Positions 1 through 11,044 are shown, counted from the first letter of the stretch. The stretch: DNA of 64,000 nucleotides from Lepidostoma basale (GCA_022606425.2 JAHDVF020000581.1:496001-560000), one strand, 5' to 3'. The notes: generated by a model not told the origin, from the letters alone. A program made the numbers and translations.

Positions 1-135
1 GTCCAACAAGATCGAATGGATAAATCTGCGCTTGGACATGATCACCTAGAAAAATTAGAGAAACACGCATCTCAGAAAGATTATAGTACTGGTTTTGGTG
101 GTAAATTTGGTGTCCAAACTGACAGAGTAGACAAG
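1..135 (+). CDS. Cortactin: Cortactin exon a (5' end off window)
   Basis: Frame starts at base 1 ([15 protein letters not shown]...). It holds the second half of one HS1 repeat and the start of the next ([14 protein letters not shown]). Donor GTAATT follows at 136, phase 0. The exon's own acceptor is outside the window. Confidence 0.93.
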
Positions 136-3100
136 GTAATTTTTGTTGGTTATTTTTCACCTTTACAATTTATAATTTTTTTGTCAATTTTCTTAGTACT
201 CATGTACTATAGTTTAATATTTTAGTATATCTTTCAGTAATTCTGTTTAAGTATTGTTTTATAACGATAAATATTTATAATATTGTTTTATAATGATAAT
301 ATGAAAGGATCGCTGCATTGGTTTGGACATATGGAGGACATGGATGGAGAAAGAATGGTTAAGAAAGTATATGTTAACGATGTAAATATAGTATGGAGTC
401 AAGGTAGACCGAGGAAAACATGGAATGACCAAATTAATACAATTTTAAAGGTTGGTTATGTTAGAAGTTGGAATAATCGTCATGAGTGTATGACATGTAT
501 GAATGTGGAGGAAGCTAGAGAGGTATGTCAGGATAGAGTAGTGTGGCGGTCCATTCTCTGCCTATCCCTGCCGAAAAAACTGCGTGATGGTTTGTTGTTG
601 TTTATAATGTTCCTATAAAGATTTTAACCTAAATTTTATTATAGAGCGCTGTCAGCTGGGACCATAAAGAGAAAATAGAAAAGCACACATCCCAAAAAGA
701 CTACAGTTCTGGATTCGGTGGTAAATTTGGTGTGGAGACTGACAGAGTAGATAAATCTGCTGTGGGCTGGGATCACGTAGAAAAATTGGAGAAACATGAG
801 TCACAAAAGGGTATGTTTAATACAATATTCTGACTATAAATCTACAAGATAACACTGCTCTCTTTTATTTTATAATTCCACGATTCGAACGATTGTATGA
901 TGTGTCCAAAAGTGGGGTATTTTAAACAAAATCATTTTGTAAACAGTATTTTTGTTACAAACAAATTATTTCTCAAGACTAACAGAGTTTCACTGTCAGT
1001 GGCGGTACTCCCATAGAAGCCCAGAAACCCGGCTTGCGTAAGAGATTTTGAATCAAAACCTCTTCTGGCTTACACAGGTTCAGTTCTTGTGGTTATTCCT
1101 CTTACGTCTGATGGGAACATTGTTGGAAGGTGATTTGGTGGGTTGTTGGTTTATGCGAGAGCATGATAACTGAAATTTGGGGGTTTTGATTCAAAATTTC
1201 TTATGCAAGCCGGGCTTCTGAACTTCTATGAGAGTATTGCCACTGTTCACTGTTAAGATTTACTTGGAAAAAAGTTTTTTTTAGTTTTGATATATATTAT
1301 TTTAAGTAAATAACAAGTGTAATCCATAATTTTTTTTATGTATAAATCATTAAGTTAAGGAATAGGAATAATTTATAATTTTATTTTATTTGTAGGCAAT
1401 TTTATTTACTTTATGTTTTGTTTTAATATACATGTTCTTTTTCTTCTTCTATCTCTTTGCCATTTCCCATTTTAAGTGGGGTCTTTTTGAATTCGCAATC
1501 TCATTGAAAAATATCATTTAATAAAGATAATGGCGTTGAAATTTTGCATTTTAATAATTGAAATATAACTTTCAACAATCTAATTTTTTTTAGAAATTAA
1601 AACAGGGAATTAAAAATAAATAGAATTTTATAAATAATCAAATAAATTTAACGTCAAGTCCAATATTTGATTTCTTTCTTTTTTTGTAAGATAATTCCGG
1701 GACCCCAATAAGAACTTAAAAAATTGTTTTAAATTTATTAAAAATATTTGTTATAACAAAAGCATAAACGTTCTAAAATAAATCATTTTAATATCTGTCA
1801 AAACTGACCACATTCATGAACACAAAAAAAATATATTTGTAATATTTTTATAATATTTATCATATATCACTGATGAAGGGTTTCTGTGTCCGAAACTTGT
1901 TTGGTTTTTAATTTTTATTTTTTTAATAAAGTGTGTTGTGTACAAAGTAAAAAAAAAGAAACATTAATGAATCCCCAACACAAATAATGGCGAATATAGA
2001 AGTAATTCACCATAATATAAATTCACCTTTATTTATTTTATATCTTAGATTACGTGGTTGGTTTTGGGGGCAAATTCGGAGTACAGTCCGACAGACAAGA
2101 CAAATCAGCTGTCGGCTGGGACCACCATGAGGCCTCCCAGAAACACGAAAGTCAGACCGATCACAAAAAGGTAATTCACTCTGAAATAACATTGATTCAT
2201 ATTAATGTGGTACACTCGCAGCATATAGTAACCCAACACACAGAGAATAACTTTTTTCTGTCTCAATGAATGCATGAGCCATTCATCAGAACCATGTTGA
2301 ATAAACATTTGTTTTCACTTCACAAGATTGGCAATATAACCTATATTTGTACTACATGAGTAAATATTGCTATCTGTCATAATTATATTTGTAATCTGAT
2401 CAAGTGTACCATGACACATTTCTGACACACCTCTTTTAAGTTCAAAAAACTTGGCCAAGATTCATCACGAAATAAACAAAAATTGTACTGATTATTATTA
2501 CAAGATGTTTATTTTTAATAATGCTCTAAATTTATAACAAAATTACACCGAGCCCGTACCAATTGTTCAGTTTCTTTACCCCTGGAGCTATCATTCTTTT
2601 TTTGGGAATTTTCAGGAATGATTTATTTTTATATTGCTGGCTTCGGTAGCCAATCTGGTAATGAAACATATTTGTAAAAATAAATCAATCAAATATGTAT
2701 TATACATTTTTTTTCTCTATCTTAACACATTGTATACCTACCCATTTTTCACATATAGATTGTAACTGAAAAATAATGATAACATTTAACATTATGTATA
2801 CTTTTGACATGTGTTAAAAATATATTTCGAAAATGTTTTACATAATTTATGAGTTCGGGAAACGAGTATTCATACCCTTGCAGCCGACCAGCACCAGTCC
2901 AGTTAACGAGTATTAATACCATTCCCGCAGACAATGTGTTAATATTGTATTCCATCACTAATCACTATTGTGGACTGCTACTGATGGATTTGACTATCAG
3001 GGTTTTGGGGGCAAATTCGGCATCCAGTCGGACCGTGTGGACAAGTGCGCCGTGGGTTTCAACGAGCCAACCGAGAAGGTGGGCACAAACTACAGCAAGT

Positions 3101-6100
3101 CCAAGCCTGATGTGAGCGGGGCCAAACCCTCGGCGCTGCGTGCACGCTTCGAAAACATGGCCAAGCAGAGTGAGGAGGAGACGCAGCAGAAGGTACGCGA
3201 GGAGCGCGAGAGGAGACTTAAGGTGGAGAGACGGGAGAGGGAGGCTGATACAAATAGGAATGATGTAAGTTTATTTCATCTATTTTTTATTACTATTTTA
3301 AGAATGTTGAAATATTCAAAATTTGTTGTTGATATTTCTTGCACTTTATTGTAACTATTTTTAAATAAAGATTCTTGTCCTTTTTTATTAGTTCAGTTCT
3401 ACATTTGTTTGCAATTAAATGTCATTTTGAATTGAACTAACAATGATAGTGTTGCTTTCAAAACTGAAGCTATTAAAATATACTTGTTATTATTATCAGA
3501 ATTTAAAGTTTGTACTTTCAGACATCTGAACTAACCATCTTTAACTCATTCACTGCGTCTCACCATCAATGATAGATGTTTTGTAAGATCTTACCGTCAG
3601 TGTAGATCACCATCGTAGACATTTTTTACCTTTAAGGTCCTAGTGACATCTTAAGATTAGAAGTTCTCTTAATGTAGATTCAATATTTCTGTCTATATTC
3701 AATAATATATTATATATCAAGTATATCATAATTGTTTGTACCTAATGTCTTCCTCAGTATTTGTGTGGCGCGCTTTGATGATTGATTATTTTATAAAACT
3801 TCTGGTTTTTTATTGTTTTTTACATTTACATTCTTTTGGATTTATACTGCAGAATTTGTTAGTATATTTTTGATGACAATATAGGGGAGTCTGGTGGTGT
3901 CCATTCTTTGGACATGAACGTACCAGTCCTTCCTTCGCTGTCTTCTCCATATTATAATATCCTCAACCTCATATATCTCTCTAATTCTGGTGTTCCTCTC
4001 TTAAAATTTTAACCAATTTCATATTTTTATTTTACATATAGAAAATATTACTTTGTAACTAATACTAAGGTAACATATTTTCAGAAGGAAAAAAAAAATT
4101 CTCACACATTAAGAACAATGTGCTCCAGTAAATGCATCTAAAACATATAGTAATGAGACAATTCTTTGTATTTAAATTAGCCATGATCTTTAGAATACCT
4201 CACATTTTTTTTAGGCTGTGTAATTACTTTCATTGTTAATTCATGTATGGGAATATCTGTTGAACGTCCTCTTTAAATCGTTGCAAATGTGGCTATAGTA
4301 TTTCATTGTGAATAATTTCCCATAATTGTCAATAAATCATCGCTTTTTATAATCTTTTCTCTTTTACTATGGAATGAACTTTTCAAATTGCATTCTTGAC
4401 TATAGGTAAATTACACTTTCAACATTATTAAGCTATCTAAAATCTTAAATATCTAAGGTATTTGAATTACCATGCTACTTTCATGAATTATATTTCAATG
4501 TACAATTGATTATGTTTTTTTTAAAGAAAAAACACATTTTAATTTACTTGTTATTTGCATTGACTTGAATATAAGCAAACAAATGTTAATCAGAGTGTGT
4601 TAACATCATTACACTCTGATTAACAATTTGTTTATCATTTCATTATTGCTCTAACTATTCATTTAATAAATTAAGTAATATCACGCTGTCTCCATTATTC
4701 CTTCATTCATTCTTTCCATGTGTCCAAACCATCTTAATGATCCTTACATTATTTTGTTCATAACACATTCATTTGCACCGCATTCACTTCTTATATTTTC
4801 ATTCGACACTATCATACAGTTTTTCAACACATTCCTCTAAGACCGTGATCCCCTAAGTGGTCCATACGGACCCTCAGGGTTCCCTGGGATCATTCAGAGG
4901 GTCCGTGGAAAATTAAAATTGATTTGAGGGTCCTTGGACAACATCAGGGGTCGACCACAACAACGACCTTTTTCGTGCTCATTTGTGAAAATCGGATCAT
5001 GAATGAGCAAAAAAAAGGTCGACAACGAATTGCAGATTTTTTTTTCTATTGGCCTAATTTTGCTCTGTGTCAGCTTCAAAAACTCATTTATAGTTATAGG
5101 TGAATTTGTAAAAAAAAAAAATATATTACGAAAGTAAAAAAAAAAAACAATGTTCTGGGGTCTGAAAATAACAAAATAAAAGAAATCAGCAGAGGGTCCG
5201 CGGGACAAACAAGTTTGGGAAACACTGGTCTAAGAGATCTCATTTCTATTGCATTTATTCTACTTACTTTCTTCTTTTGCCAGTTCCACGCTTCGCTTCC
5301 ATACATAAATTATAATAAAATAAAAATATGCATAGCGCACCATCACAGTAGCCAAAGAGTAAGGAGAAGACTTTTTCTTTGATGAAATATTTTTAGATAT
5401 TTATTGTAGATTAAATGATTTTAGAGTTAACAAGTGAAGTTAACTCTAAAATCATTTAATCTACAATAAATATCTAAAAATATTGATTGCTTATATATGA
5501 ATTACAGAAATTATAATACGGATTAATTATAATTTGGACGGTCGAAGTGTGCGCGGGAGATGTCTATTGGTGGCGATGAGGTTCGCAACCCATTACACCG
5601 CGTCTCCCGCGGGGCGAAAAGAGAAGGATGGAGTGCCGCATCAGTAAAAGTGTGACAGTCCATTCTTTCTGCCTACCCTTTCGGGGAGACGGCGTGATGG
5701 TTAGTTAGTTATAATATAAATAAGATCCATATGATCCTGTGCATTCATACTGATTTAGAGGTCATACTGATCTATTGAATTGAAAGGTTTTCATGGTCAC
5801 AAAAATAGAAAAGTAGATTAAAATATGTAATAAGGCAAACTAACTAACATCACGCCAACTCCCCTAAACTTCTCTTAACCTGTCGGGGAGACGGAGTGAT
5901 GGTTAGTTAGTTAAGACAAACGTGCGGTTGTAAACATCTCTTATATCATTATTTTATTATGTAGATTTTTCTATTATTATTGATAACTAGTTGCAACCCA
6001 TGAAATATTCATGGATGTAAAGATTTTCTACCCTTTAAAAACTCGGTTCACTGTACAATCGCAATCTTATAAGTTTTAATTTTCAATGTATATATTAAGT

Positions 6101-8695
6101 TTTCACCATGTTAAAAATTCACAATTAAAAATACCCAATTGTTCACCTTTTGTTTTCGACAGTACTGTCATACAACAATAATCAAAATAATTCAGAAACG
6201 AACATTCAATTTTTCAAATTACTTTCGGAGTGAATCAAACTATTCCTATCTCGCTCTCTTGTATTCAAAATATTCTCGTATTCTTTCTTGATGACATCTG
6301 GATTTTTGCCAATTTATATTTAAAATATTGTAAGGTAAATGTTCTGTGGATAACATTTGATATTAAATTTCAGAATACGGAAAAGGTGGAGCAGAAACCA
6401 TTAGCGCGCCCGGCCCAGAGGCAGCCCATAAAGACAGGGAGTGAGGCATCTGTGCAGAGCGCTGTGAAACAGTTTAGTTCCCCTGTTCCTCAAGAAACTA
6501 AAGTCGCAGCTGCACCACCCTCTAAAGTTAAGGTAAGGCAATCGCTCATTCTTATAACCATAAAATTGTCATTTTGATTATGATTTGTTTGATTTTGTTA
6601 ACTGCGGAATTCCATAATGACGAATCTTTTATAAATTAAACCCTTTTTTCTGCTTTTGAGCTTCTTTATTTAAGTTTGAATGAAAGTGTAAATCCTTCGA
6701 AACATGTTGATAAAAATAAATTCAAAAGTGGAAAAACAGTTTTAAAAAAAAATTATTTTGTAGAATTTTATTTTCACGTAAGACACTCTTACATAATATT
6801 TATATATCCATAGTAAGTTATAAAAATCACAATTTCTTTTCTAGAGTGTCTAATGTAGAAAATATATCTCAAATGATTATTCATTGTGTATTCCTTTTAT
6901 CTGTTAATATTTTTCAGTTCATGGAAGACATGAAAGATGTTTCTCCAACATCTCCAGTCCAGATAGCGGCCCCGCTGCCTTTCGACATCCCAGCACCCAT
7001 CATCCCCCCTGTCCTGGATGCACCTGACATCATCCGCAACACACCCAAGGATGCCAGCCCACAGGATTCTCCTGAGGCGGAAGAGATCAAGTCCATCGTA
7101 ACCAGTGAACCTGTCAAGGTGAACTAAATATTTTTTGAGGGTGTGAAATATATTTAACCTTTCAAATAAAAATAAAAAATCATTTAAAACAATGCTATAG
7201 AAAGTTTATTTGCTTAATCATTAGGGAAATTAGTTAAAACACAATAAAAAATAAATATTCACAAACATGAGACATTTTCACTGGAGATAATTCCATGACA
7301 CAACATTTTTATTAATCAAAATACTATTCATTTCTTCTTAAACAATGGTGCAATCTCCATATAAATATTTATATTAATGAAATATCAGTTTTCTAGAAGT
7401 TTTATTATATTTTACCTAATATTCTTCTCTCCTATAACAGATGGTTTCATCAATATTGAATAAGGAAAATGCTGTTATCTCACTTATATGAATTTATTTC
7501 TGCATTTACATTTATTTAAATGTGAAACCATTTTAAGCTTTCACTTTCACTTCCTTAGTACTTAATTAATACTTTTGTCCTTCATTAGACTCCAATTCAG
7601 CCGACCGTGGTTGCTTCTCCGGTGGGATGGACAGACGGAGAGGATGGCCAAGATGGAGAAGAAGACGGATTCACAGCAATTGCCTTGTACGACTATCAGG
7701 CTGCCGCGGATGATGAGATTTCCTTTGATCCCGATGACATCATCACTGGAATAGAAATGGTAACTTTCTTAAATTTAAATAGTCTGTTCGTGTATAATAC
7801 ACAGATGTCTTATAATTTACTAGGAACCACGTATAATACAAATGGATAGGGGGCGGTGGCGGGCTTTGGGAGAGGCCTACATTCAGCAGTGGATGACAGG
7901 CGGCTGATGATGATGATGACGTATAATACTTGTATATCTTGGGTAGGCCTGCATTTTATGATATCCTCCTATATTCAACCAATGTTATGAAGATCGTTAC
8001 AGACTTCATCTTTAGGATCATATGAAGATGGAGTCTGCAATGATCAACAAAACATCGGCCAAAGAGGAAAATTAGATACCACTAGACACAGACTTTTCAA
8101 GCTCCCAAGAAATATTACCAATAATTTAACTTGTGTGTTCCAGTTATTTTTTTAAAATAATTTAAACGGAACACATTTTAATTAATTGATTATAGGGTCA
8201 TTACCATAACAAACAGAATATTACATATAAGAGTAAAGATAATATAATCAACAAATAAAATAAAAAATGTTAGTAAGACATTTGCAGTTAGTAGAGCATA
8301 AAAGCTTCTGTATAATCGCTTCACTTTTACACTGTGTAACATAATTGTGTCATATATATTTGCTTATCTTGAGTAATTTCACGTAAATTTTGTATGGCCG
8401 GCCTCCCGTGCACGGGATTATAGATCCTCTATAGACGGTTGCGGCCTAGAACCTGTTAAGGATATTAATAAATATATGTATGTGTTTATTTTTTTTACAT
8501 TTATTTATGGCTTAGTCCGTATCATGGCTTCGCATAATTTTACCTCATTAATTTATTTAAAAAAAATTAATCGATATTTGAGTTTGAAAATATTTTATCT
8601 TTTTAATTTTTCAGATTGACGAAGGATGGTGGAGAGGGTTCTGTAAGGACCAGTACGGTCTGTTCCCCGCAAACTACGTACAACTTCAACAATGA
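1..8695 (+). CDS. Cortactin: Cortactin (3' part of gene, 8 exons)
   Basis: Seen: exons 1-135, 645-810, 2049-2170, 3001-3264, 6374-6532, 6918-7118, 7589-7759 and 8615-8695 join in one frame with GT/AG borders and encode 432 residues ending in TGA. Domains in window residue numbers: tail of one HS1 repeat, then 37-residue repeats starting with FGGKFG(V/I) near residues 34, 71, 108 and 143 (the last is a half repeat); a charged helical segment near 175-229; a proline/serine-rich linker 230-365; an SH3 domain about 375-432 with ALYDYQA, the WW of DEGWWRGF, and FPANYVQL. Known for the family: the HS1 repeats bind F-actin, the SH3 domain recruits dynamin/WASP-type partners, and the protein works at cortical actin and endocytic sites. 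The N-terminal acidic Arp2/3-binding part and the first repeats lie upstream of the window. No frameshift or stop was found. The order of HS1 repeats, linker and SH3 leaves little room for another family. Confidence 0.96.
296..600 (+). mobile_element. RTE-type 3' fragment, (GTT)n-tail family A, in cortactin intron
   Basis: Translates to the C-terminal part of the RT polyprotein ([20 protein letters not shown]..., RGRPRKTW-like, [10 protein letters not shown]) and ends in a TTGTTGTTG tail. It is close to positions 26795-27113 of the full-length element. TTTATAATG occurs at 287-295 and again at 601-609, which I read as a 9-bp target-site duplication. The 3' hairpin is decayed here. Confidence 0.9.
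645..810 (+). CDS. Cortactin: Cortactin exon b
   Basis: Acceptor TTATTATAG ends at 644 and donor GTATGT starts at 811. Encodes [14 protein letters not shown]...[33 protein letters not shown] and ends in phase 1; the split codon completes an Asp with exon c. Confidence 0.95.
810..996. other. Intron sequence, nothing recognised
   Basis: AT-rich intron sequence between exon b and the MITE. No open frame or repeat relative was noticed. Its last 8 bases are the left target duplication of the MITE. Confidence 0.5.
997..1245. mobile_element. hAT-type MITE with 8-bp target duplication
   Basis: Inverted ends of about 64 bp start with CAGTGGCGGTACTC on the left and read CAGTGGCAATACTC on the reverse of the right end. 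TTCACTGT is found exactly at 989-996 and at 1246-1253. CAGTGG-type ends with 8-bp duplications are typical of hAT transposons. The 249-bp interior has no coding capacity, so it is non-autonomous. It sits in the cortactin intron between exons b and c. Confidence 0.9.
1254..2048. other. AT-rich intron with a foldback remnant near 1870
   Basis: Mostly AT-rich. CTGATGA (1870-1876) followed by CGAAAC (1891-1896) resembles the apex of the foldback elements found elsewhere in the window. No coding sequence was seen. Confidence 0.4.
2049..2170 (+). CDS. Cortactin: Cortactin exon c
   Basis: Acceptor TTAG at 2045-2048, donor GTAATT at 2171. Encodes (D)[18 protein letters not shown], then [21 protein letters not shown]. 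The phase matches exons b and d. Confidence 0.95.
3001..3264 (+). CDS. Cortactin: Cortactin exon d: last half repeat and helical segment
   Basis: Acceptor ends at 3000 (GACTATCAG), donor GTAAGT at 3265. The final half repeat [20 protein letters not shown] is followed by a Lys/Glu/Arg-rich stretch predicted to be helical ([18 protein letters not shown]). Local GC is clearly higher than in the flanking introns. Confidence 0.94.
3265..4674. other. Intron, no clear feature
   Basis: AT-rich intron. Bases 3540-3640 contain short degenerate inverted repeats (ATCAATGATAGA) and start with TTAACTCATTCACTGCG, which suggests an old MITE, but no second end was identified. No exon candidate was seen. Confidence 0.4.
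4675..5306 (-). mobile_element. RTE-type fragment, family B, interrupted
   Basis: The reverse strand reads as family B C-terminal coding sequence (ELAKEES..., [13 protein letters not shown], nucleotide match to 11570-11760). The 3' end keeps only the GGAGACAGCGTGATA part, joined by an internal deletion. The frame is broken. A hAT-like element lies inside at 4843-5227. Confidence 0.8.
4843..5227. mobile_element. hAT-like non-autonomous element inside an RTE fragment
   Basis: Left end CCGTGATCCCCTAAG and right end (reversed) CAGTGTTTCCCAAAC are degenerate inverted termini of hAT style. The RTE sequence resumes exactly after it, and CTCTAAGA (4835-4842) / GTCTAAGA (5228-5235) form an 8-bp duplication with one mismatch. 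The interior is GC-rich next to both ends (GGGTCC, GGACCC) with no transposase frame. Confidence 0.75.
5386..5484. repeat. Perfect 46-bp inverted repeat, 7-bp loop
   Basis: The arms at 5386-5431 and 5439-5484 are exact reverse complements around the loop AAGTGAA. It lies in the large cortactin intron. No terminal duplication was found. It could be a young snap-back or a hairpin RNA source. Confidence 0.9.
5534..5711 (+). mobile_element. Short non-autonomous RTE derivative (5' piece + 3' end)
   Basis: Bases 5534-5648 match the 5' region of the autonomous element near 24085-24157 (GGCGATGAGG, CCGCGGGG, GAGTGCCGCAT). Bases 5650-5711 match its 3' end (CAGTCCATTCTTTCTGCC, TTTCGGGGAGACGGCGTGA) with a GTTAGTTAG tail. 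The body between is missing. Related copies lie at 32583, 43602 and 52345. Confidence 0.88.
5838..5914. repeat. Two RTE 3' ends joined head to head
   Basis: Left half is the reverse of a 3' terminus (CTAACTAACATCACGCC), right half is a direct 3' terminus (CGGGGAGACGGAGTGATGG plus GTTAGTTAG). They are separated by about ten bases, with both tails pointing outward. Confidence 0.75.
5983..6275 (+). repeat. Dispersed repeat, copy 1 (unclassified)
   Basis: Shares long matching blocks with 14452-14767, for example TTCTACCCTTTAAAAACT, GTCATACAACAATAATCA and CGCTCTCTTGTATTCAAAA in the same order. No ends or coding frame identify its class. It lies just upstream of cortactin exon e. Confidence 0.8.
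6374..6532 (+). CDS. Cortactin: Cortactin exon e: linker
   Basis: Acceptor AAATTTCAG ends at 6373, donor GTAAGG at 6533. Encodes a low-complexity Pro/Gln/Ser-rich linker ([17 protein letters not shown]...). It is 53 codons long, phase 0 at both ends, and keeps the frame of exons d and f. Confidence 0.88.
6600..6760. repeat. Foldback MITE remnant
   Basis: GGAATTCCATAATGACGAAT at the left is shared with 22415. Arms CCCTTTTTTCTGCTTTTGAG and the reverse of CAAAAGTGGAAAAACAG flank a centre with TCGAAACATG. Same family as 20488-20712. Confidence 0.6.
6918..7118 (+). CDS. Cortactin: Cortactin exon f: proline-rich linker
   Basis: Acceptor TTTTTCAG ends at 6917, donor GTGAAC at 7119. Encodes 67 residues rich in Pro, Ser and acidic residues ([18 protein letters not shown]). 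Cortactins carry a phosphorylated proline-rich region at this place. Candidate sites here are SP and TSP dipeptides. Confidence 0.88.
7589..7759 (+). CDS. Cortactin: Cortactin exon g: start of SH3
   Basis: Acceptor TTCATTAG ends at 7588, donor GTAACT at 7760. An acidic stretch ([12 protein letters not shown]) leads into the first half of the SH3 domain, [19 protein letters not shown], then [11 protein letters not shown]. Confidence 0.95.
7840..7918 (+). mobile_element. 79-bp RTE stub with 11-bp target duplication
   Basis: Only the last bases of a BovB-like RTE family remain (GGGCTTTGGGAGAGGCCTAC, CAGCAGTGGATGAC) with a (GAT)n tail. ACGTATAATAC flanks it at 7829-7839 and 7919-7929. It is inserted in the intron that splits the cortactin SH3 domain. 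Closest relative in the window: 42400-42472. Confidence 0.93.
7930..8614. other. Last cortactin intron, remainder
   Basis: Bases 7975-8075 contain GAAGATGGAGTCTGCAATG, shared with the foldback at 12205-12375, so an old MITE is likely. The rest is AT-rich with nothing recognised. Confidence 0.45.
8615..8695 (+). CDS. Cortactin: Cortactin last exon: end of SH3 and stop
   Basis: Acceptor TTTTTCAG ends at 8614. [26 protein letters not shown] completes the SH3 fold, with its Trp pair and the PxxY-type ANY motif, followed by TGA at 8693-8695. Confidence 0.96.
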   Translation: MDEGWWRGFCKDQYGLFPANYVQLQQ

Positions 8696-10750
8696 GCATT
8701 TTGAATTTAAGGTACACCCTACATTACTGCTCAACATTAATCTATACATTTCAAGAAGACAAAAACAAATCTACTATTAGATACATAAGTCCATATAATC
8801 ATTTAAGATATATCCTTATGGAGCAAACCGTACTAAGTGACATTTTGAGAAAATCCCTAGTAAATTCTAATACAGTAAATATCAAGTATTTGCCCAAAAC
8901 AATTTATCATTTGCAGTAATTAAAGTTAACAGCCCAAATAATGATAGTTTTTAAAAACATTTCATGTCTCACTCTAAAGCAATATAATACAAACAAATCT
9001 GTTCACTGCATGCAATGTCAATGACGTATTTTGGTTTCCTCTCTTTTTACCATAGTTTTGTTTAAAACAATCATTAAAAATTTAGCTTGTGTTATTTGAT
9101 ATTTTGACATTAAAACTTGTATAAGAAGAGGTACAACTCATCTTATGTATTATTAACAAGTTTGTATGCTATAATGAAACAGTTTTTATGTATAATTTTT
9201 TAGTAACTTTGAAATAATAATTTGGTTTCTCAAAGATAAAAATGGCTTATAATTACCTTTTAATATATACTACAACGAATAAAATATGATATTAGAAATA
9301 CAGTTTTAAATATTATATATTAGCAATTTCAAAAAGTTATTTTTTTCTTCTTATTATTCTCTAACTATTACCATTTTTTTATTTGATAAATATTATGGTA
9401 TTTTCATTTTAACACTTTCTTAAAAGGTAGGTATGAAATAACTTTTGACAGGTTGCATATTATACAAATTATTGTATCATGCGTAATTGAATGTAGTTAT
9501 TTATATGTATTATCATATTGATAAAAATTCATATTTAAATGACACAATAGAGCACATTTTACTAGGTAAAAAATTACATAAGCCAAGTTATACTAAACTT
9601 ATGAATGTTATTAATTATCAATAAATTGCCTAGTGTTATGGAAGTTTAATATTAAAGTTTTTATTAATATTTGCATTATTTTTATGCGAATAAGTAAATT
9701 GTTCTTGAGAAAAAAATATGCAATGTAATGTTTTTCAAAATATAGAAGATAGGCGTTTTTCTATTTTGATGTATAAAATATATTTTCATTAAAAAAAAAT
9801 AATAATTTGTGTCACAAGCGATGGGGCCTAGTTGTTAAATATAAGTTTATTTTTGTCAAAGTGTATTTTGTTTTCCCATTTTTATTGTATGAAAATTTAT
9901 ATATGATTATATAATTATATTGGACAGGAATCAAAGTTGAATCAGTATTTAACATATATTTTTAAAATTTATAATATAAGTTTCTACAAACTATTTTTAA
10001 CGCTGCTTCAAAACAATTTCCCTATATTATAAGAAAAAAAATTACTTTATTTAGTTTTTTTGAAATTTATTTTTCATAATTAATTTATGTATTATTCTTG
10101 CTTATACAAAAAAAAAAATAATGTTCACAATGAAAACCCGGAAGTAATTTGAAGTTGAAAATAAAGAACAAAATTTTGTCAAATTTTTTTTTTTTACTTT
10201 TATATATTATTATACTTTAAATATACATGTATGTATATAATATATGCTGTCTTCCTACAGAATTTTTATTAAATATAAACATATTTATAGTTTTATATTA
10301 ATAAGTACATCTTGCCCCCCCCCCAGATAGATTTTTCACAGTTATCAAATTATTATTATTATATGTTGTTTTAAACCAATATTTGCAATATTCTGACATA
10401 AAATGTTCAAAACGTGTCGGATTCATTAGTAAATTAATTAATTATATTTTATCAAAATATTGTTCACAAATAAATTTTGTTTAAATACATATAATTTTGC
10501 AGACTGAATATTCTAGAAAGTATTTGTTATTTTTACATGCGTTTTTTGCATTTTATTGTAAATTAATTTTTATGAGTATGATTTTAGATTTGTAAGAAAA
10601 AGAGTCTTCAGTCATTTTATTTTTAATTTCAAAGGAATGGTGAACATTCCACGTTTCATTTTGTAACTATGAACAGTATCGGAGTACTTATTGTTTTCCA
10701 GATATTTATGTACATTTATAAAATGTTAATAAAGATTTAATTTTTACATT
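8696..10750 (+). other. Cortactin: Probable cortactin 3' UTR
   Basis: Follows the stop codon directly, is very AT-rich, and has no RTE or SINE copy in 2 kb, unlike the DNA on either side. Several AATAAA signals occur; the most convincing is at 10728-10733. The UTR length is inference, and earlier sites near 9620 or 10160 could be used. Confidence 0.55.
10728..10733 (+). terminator. Candidate poly(A) signal of cortactin
   Basis: AATAAA followed 20-30 bases later by a T/GT-rich stretch (TTTTGTTTTTATTT). Cleavage is expected near 10750. Dense repeats begin shortly after. Confidence 0.5.
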
Positions 10751-10867
10751 TTGTTTTTATTTCACTTTTAAGGATAAAGGAGGTGTAATTGACATTAAAT
10801 TATTATATGTATTTATTCTTATACATATTATTTATCATAGGGTAAATTCTATAGCACATCAACAATC

Positions 10868-11022
10868 TTCTTCTCTAAGTGCCGTCTCCTCTGCGAAGAT
10901 TGGCGATCATCGGGGCTATTTCCACCTTGTGGACTGCGGCCCGGAGCAGTGATGTGGTGCTACTTCTGAACCATTGTCTTAAATTGGGCAGCCAAGAGAT
11001 TCTTCTCCGACCTGGTCATCTT
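10868..11022 (-). mobile_element. RTE-type 3' fragment, (GAA)n tail
   Basis: The reverse strand reads ...VHKVEIAPMIANLRRGDGT and ends in AGAAGAAGAT, the style of BovB-like RTE C-termini. It is short and frameshifted. Confidence 0.6.
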
Positions 11023-11044
11023 CTTCAATATTATAACATCTGCA

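Noticed and set aside
1..8695. Long open stretches in other frames over cortactin exons (for example on the reverse strand at 6914-7117)
   Set aside because: Shadows of the true coding frame; no family resemblance and no splice support.
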